Origin: Spirodela intermedia
Taxonomy: Eukaryota; Streptophyta; Magnoliopsida; Alismatales; Araceae
DNA: 64,000 nt
Assembly: GCA_902729315.2 (NCBI GenBank)
Contig: LR746267.1
Span: forward strand, 7,566,424-7,630,423
Direction of reading: 5' to 3'
The first letter of the stretch is position 1. Each line of letters begins with the position of its first letter. This document shows positions 59,985 through 64,000 of this stretch, in pieces. Position numbers and translations under genes: made by a program. A model generated the notes under the pieces. That model searched no databases and had not been told where the DNA came from. It saw only the letters and a list, made by a program, of their open reading frames with translations.

Positions 59985-60042
<58 letters not shown>
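59985..60042. repeat. Compound (CT)n(CA)n microsatellite
   Basis: About 17 CT units are followed by about 11 CA units. They lie 360 bp downstream of the stop of UGT copy 3. Confidence 0.93.
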
Positions 60043-60406
60043 GTCTTGATGTGTCGCTAGTCTAACGTTGAAATTGATTTCAGTTTTTCATGAACTTTCG
60101 TTAGAAATGAACACTAGAGAGCAGCAGACAAAGCAGAGCGAACCCTCGCCATAAGCTTTTGGGAAATCGTTTTTTCTTTTATCGAAGAATACCTCATGTC
60201 AACGCTGTCCAAATATTATATTTTACAATGCGATACACACGAACTATACATACGCACATCATCATTCCTCAGAAAAGATACTTATTATTAGGGATTTGCA
60301 TTGTTTTCCCGTGCATTTAAGAGGTCTAATTGATTTATCGACGGATGAATGATGAGAAAGGTATATTTCCCTAGCGAATCACCACCCACCAGAGGGTAGA
60401 AATATC

Positions 60407-61932
60407 TCAGCTACCAGCCAAAGAAAATGCAGCCGTTGATAGCTTCGTCACCAGCTCGTCGAGATTTCTGGAGGAGGTACCCCCGGGTTTTGTCGCATCT
60501 ACTGCGCGCTCCTTCCACTCCCTGGCCCGACGCCTCATCTCCTTACCCTTTTCCCCTTCCATGAGCTCCGCGATCAGGCTCCGCACCTCCTCCCTCCTCA
60601 CGTCGCCGTCGATCTCCATGCCGATGCCCCACACCGCGCACGAATACCGGCAGTTGGTTTGCTGCTCCGCGAAGAAGGGCCAGCACATCACGGGCACGCC
60701 GCTGGAGATGCTCTCCAGGGTGGAGTTCCACCCGCTGTGGGTCAAGAAACCACCTACCGCGGGGTGGCCTAGCACCTTCTCCTGCGGGCACCAGCTTGCT
60801 AACAGGCCCCGGCCTTCAACCTCCCTCAGGAACTCCTCCGGGAGCACCGCTGACTCTCCTTTGACGAGGTCGGGCCGGATGATCCACAAGAAGTCCTGGT
60901 TGCTGTCGGCGAGGCCCCACGCGAACTCCACCAGCTGCTCGTTGGTCATCACCGTTATGCTGCCGAAATTGACGTAGACGACGGACCCCGGCTTCCTCCT
61001 TTCTAACCACTCGAGGCAACTCGTGTCCTCCTTCCAAAGATTGGAGCCCATGATTGCCTGGAGGCTCTTGGCTACCTGTTGAGAAAGCACACAGAGAGGT
61101 CCGACGTGGTATATGGGTGGTAGGATGCGGTCCATAGCTTTAAGAACTGGGCCTTCCAAGCTTTCGAATGTGTTGAGGATGATTGCAGAAGCCCTAGACG
61201 CCCTCTCTGTCTCGTGGAGGACAAACTTCAGCATAAACTCATCTGTGTTCGTCGTCCTGATAAAGCTTGGTAGATCCTTCAGGCGCACGTTGGGCATCCC
61301 CGGTATCCAATCGATGGTTGTGTCAAGGTAGCCGTTTGTAAGGTCTGCCGAGTCTGCACACCAGAGAGAAATGAATTATTGATGAAAATATTCAAAGTTG
61401 CAGAGGAATCTGGCTTAGTACCTTGTAGAGGAGTGATTCCCCTGTTGATAAGTTCTCTGTAGTGCAGGCAACCCATGAAACCGCAGGCGCTCGTCGTCCA
61501 GAACAACACCTCGGGGACCCCGATCTCCTCGGCAGCGTCGAGGGTGAAGCTCATCACACCGTCGGAGATGATGCAGGTGACTGGCGGAACATCGCCGGAG
61601 GATTTCAAGCCTGCGAGTAGTTCCCGGAAGGGAACCAGGCAGGTGTTCATGGTGGACTCACAGAGGGAAGGGATGTCCTGGGTACCGTCGATATCGGATG
61701 GGGGGAGACCGTCAGGGATGGTCTCGAATCGAAAGTCGGGAAGGCCGTCGAGGGCGGACGGCCCCCGGGACTTGAGGAGGCGGCGGTGGTTATACTCAGT
61801 GTTGACGAATGTAATGTGGAATCCCCGGGAGTGGAGGAGCTTCGCCAACATCATCATGGGGGTGATGTGGCCCTGCGCAGGGTAGGGTACGCACACGGCA
61901 TGGGGCTTCTCCGAGATAGAGATGGAACCCAT
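60407..61932 (-). CDS. UGT85-type UDP-glycosyltransferase, tandem copy 3
   Basis: Exons 61422-61932 and 60407-61353 with a 68-bp intron encode 485 residues. The gene lies exactly 4975 bp from copy 2, with no indels through both exons and the intron. It shares all UGT85 motifs: His22, [10 protein letters not shown] and the PSPG box W358-Q401. Unlike copy 2 it has GVPVMCWPF in the box, Val411 instead of the usual Glu in CAVWGIG just after the box, and Cys for Tyr in [10 protein letters not shown]. Its last residues ([12 protein letters not shown]) and the DLPSFI segment look like copy 1 rather than copy 2. A TATA box and CT-rich leader are present, so it looks expressible. Whether Glu411Val affects sugar-donor binding is unknown. 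Confidence 0.92.
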
Positions 61933-62049
61933 CCCTTCCTCTGCCTCTCCCTCTCTCTCTCTTTCCCTTTCGGTCTCTGCTCTTTGCTCTTTGCCCTCTT
62001 GAGTTACCTTTCTGATTGCTCTGCTTCTTTCCTGTATCTCGGGGACTGG

Positions 62050-62057
62050 TTTTTATA
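62050..62057 (-). promoter_or_regulatory. TATA box of UGT copy 3
   Basis: TATAAAAA on the minus strand (CTATAAAAACC) lies about 120 bp upstream of the ATG at 61932, the same spacing as in copy 1. Confidence 0.7.
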
Positions 62058-62075
62058 GCTGCCACGCCCTGGGGA

Positions 62076-62501
62076 GAAGCTATGTCGATTCTAGCGATGC
62101 ATCCATATGTCAGTTGGGCTTGAGAAAAATCAACACGTGGATGGATTAGATCTCGTCCTTCCCGCTTGGTGGGAAACCCTTATCTGACACCCGTAAATTG
62201 TCTCCTACGAAGCTTTCAGTTAATTCTACGTAAGCTCGGGCGTAACAGCACGAGGGAGAGAGCATGTGGACAAGCGATTTCACTGTGCAGTCAGCCCACC
62301 TATTCCATGAGAGAGATGGAAAGAGAGGGATCCGGGTATCATCGGGAGACGCGTGTCGAGGAGGAACGATAGAAGTCTTGCTTGATGACAGGGTGATGTC
62401 TGCACGTTGAACGACTTCCGTCAAATTTCGGCCTATAATTTCTAACAAGTCACCGCCATCTCTGACCTCACCACAGCCGCTACCTTTTAATCACCTCTAT
62501 T
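62076..62501 (-). repeat. Duplicated upstream flank of UGT copies 2 and 3
   Basis: This stretch matches 57092-57518 with few differences, including GAAACCCTTATCTGACACC and the ACGCGTGTCGAGGAGGAA block. Similarity ends abruptly after CACCTCTAT, which marks one border of the duplication or a later insertion. Confidence 0.8.
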
Positions 62502-64000
62502 GGCGTGACTTAGTCGTTTTATATTAAATTACGTAAATATAAAATTTATAAAACTAGAAAATATAATTTTTTAGATAATTAAAAGTATTTTTTAAAAAAT
62601 ATATCAAGTATAATTCAATAAAAATTTCAAAAAAATAGGGATAATTTTCTAGGTTGATCACAGAGATGTAATATAATATCTAGTAATTATTCAGAATTTT
62701 TCTCAAAGAATACTATTTTTTATGAATTTTATACTAAGAAAGGAAAAGAAAATATATTTAAAATTCACAAAAAAAGGAAATAAGGGTGCAGGCATCAAGC
62801 TGACGCCAGCACCCCGGCAAACACGAATTGGGTGAAAATAGAGTTCTATCTAGAAATTCTTACGTAAGCGATTACAGACGATTTAATTGATCAAATTAAG
62901 ATTTGTAAAAGCTAAAAGAATCGTAATGAAATAAAGTATATCTTGGTAAATTTAAAATTAATAAATTATCACTAAATGAAACGAAAATTAAGTTGAAAGT
63001 AAGAAAACAGAGTTCTGACGTTACAGTAGTGATGTGTCGATGATGCACTGAAATCTTGAGCGTTTGAGAGGATAGTCATGAAGTGTTCATGGCTTTGAAA
63101 GTTTTTCTTAGACAAATATTATGTAGACAATCTCTAGATTTTCTTATAAAGTTTAGATATCAATGAAATGGGTCATCAAATTGTCTACGACGGCTGTCAC
63201 CTGGCATAGCGGAAAAACAGCGACTTTGCAGCTCTTTGGCAATTGTCACATAACAGAGAAGAGTTAAATAGAGGTGGGACCCGTGTCAAGGAACTTCATC
63301 CTCAAGTCCACACAACAAGAAGAGGTTCTTCATCGCATCTGGTACGCTCTCAAGAGGTGACGACTCATTTTCTGGCAGATCGTCCTCTTCTCGATGACGG
63401 CTTGTTCGTCGATCAATTGAAGATATTTTACTCAATAGATTCACGATCCTTTTATCACGAATCGTTCAATAATTTTAATAACAATATTCCACGAATCGTG
63501 TTGACGAGATTTTTGCTGATGATCTAGCGATTTTGATTACTTAATCCTTCACCGATGATCTACAGGAAAGTCGCGATAATCAGATAAAAAAAAAAATGAG
63601 TTTTGACTCTAAGAGGATTCGAACCCACGCTAGTTGGCCGCCTTTTCTGGAGAAAGTGATGCGGGTTTAGTTCCACATTGTTTGTGCGTTGAATTTTAGA
63701 GTGAATATATAGTAATGTTATATTTAAAAGCAAGTCTCTTTCTCACGCATGTACAACTACTCTCTACCCCATAGTTGGCTGGCCACCGATGATGTGGAAG
63801 GAGAGAGGTGCACATGTGCCCCTATCAGTCGAAGGCACTCAAGCCCCTACTCGCAGCTGGCGAGTCCCCCTCATTTTTTCTTATTTTTATTTTAATTTCT
63901 TTTTCTTTATTTATCTCAAACATAAGACTGTAAAAATTATATAAATTCATATAAAATCACATAATTACCTAAAAATTCACATTAATCAACTGAAAACTAA
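62502..64000. other. AT-rich DNA without a recognised gene
   Basis: It starts at the break in the duplicated flank. It includes a tRNA B-box-like GGTTCGAATCC on the minus strand near 63611-63628 without a supporting tRNA structure. Long AT-rich stretches continue to the right edge. Confidence 0.5.

Noticed and set aside
48372-61932. A cyanogenic-glucoside or other metabolic gene cluster
   Set aside because: UGT85 enzymes take part in such clusters in some plants, but no cytochrome P450 or other pathway gene is present here; this is a simple tandem array.
63600-63670. tRNA-like B-box GGTTCGAATCC on the minus strand
   Set aside because: No A box at the right distance and no cloverleaf with a matching acceptor stem; perhaps a decayed SINE head, but not supported.

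Overview
The window is nuclear DNA from a flowering plant. The genes have many introns with canonical GT/AG borders. Their products are plant-specific families: a TOC64/OM64-type amidase-like receptor, a type I metacaspase, a QUA2-type pectin methyltransferase, an LDL1-type histone demethylase and UGT85 glycosyltransferases. Exons are fairly GC-rich, while the intergenic DNA is AT-rich and full of (GA)n/(CT)n microsatellites and eroded retroelements. The species cannot be named from this sequence; an early-diverging angiosperm or a non-grass monocot would fit, but that is a guess. All gene models were built by hand from splice sites, reading phase and family similarity.

Region 1 (1-32 kb) is gene-rich. 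A TOC64/OEP64-like gene on the minus strand runs off the left edge (623-7065 visible). A compact type I metacaspase (7700-9225) and an APR-like thioredoxin-fold gene (9782-14125) follow, both on the minus strand. Then comes a plus-strand leucine-rich-repeat gene (18046-20237), convergent with the eight-exon QUA2-like methyltransferase (21763-25678). The last gene here is an intronless LDL1-like SWIRM/amine-oxidase gene (29324-31936). These genes do not form one pathway. The LRR/QUA2 pair matches the Arabidopsis neighbours At1g78230/At1g78240, which suggests an ancient conserved adjacency.

Region 2 (32-48 kb) is a gene desert. It holds a roughly 140-bp GA array, an interspersed repeat family, a copia/Sirevirus-like relic on the minus strand with a 1.58-kb LTR, and a poly(A) retroposon flanked by 15-bp target-site duplications. 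It also holds an eroded 3' fragment of a UGT85 gene, which shows that the UGT array was once longer.

Region 3 (48-62.5 kb) is a tandem array of three UGT85-type glucosyltransferase genes, all on the minus strand. It is interrupted by a SINE-like element, a decayed Ty3/gypsy element and further copies of the interspersed repeat. Copies 2 and 3 arose from a recent duplication of several kb and are nearly identical across coding sequence, intron and 5' flank. They differ sharply in the core promoter, where copy 2 has lost the TATA box, and at the 3' end. Beyond 62.5 kb the DNA is AT-rich with no gene that I recognise.
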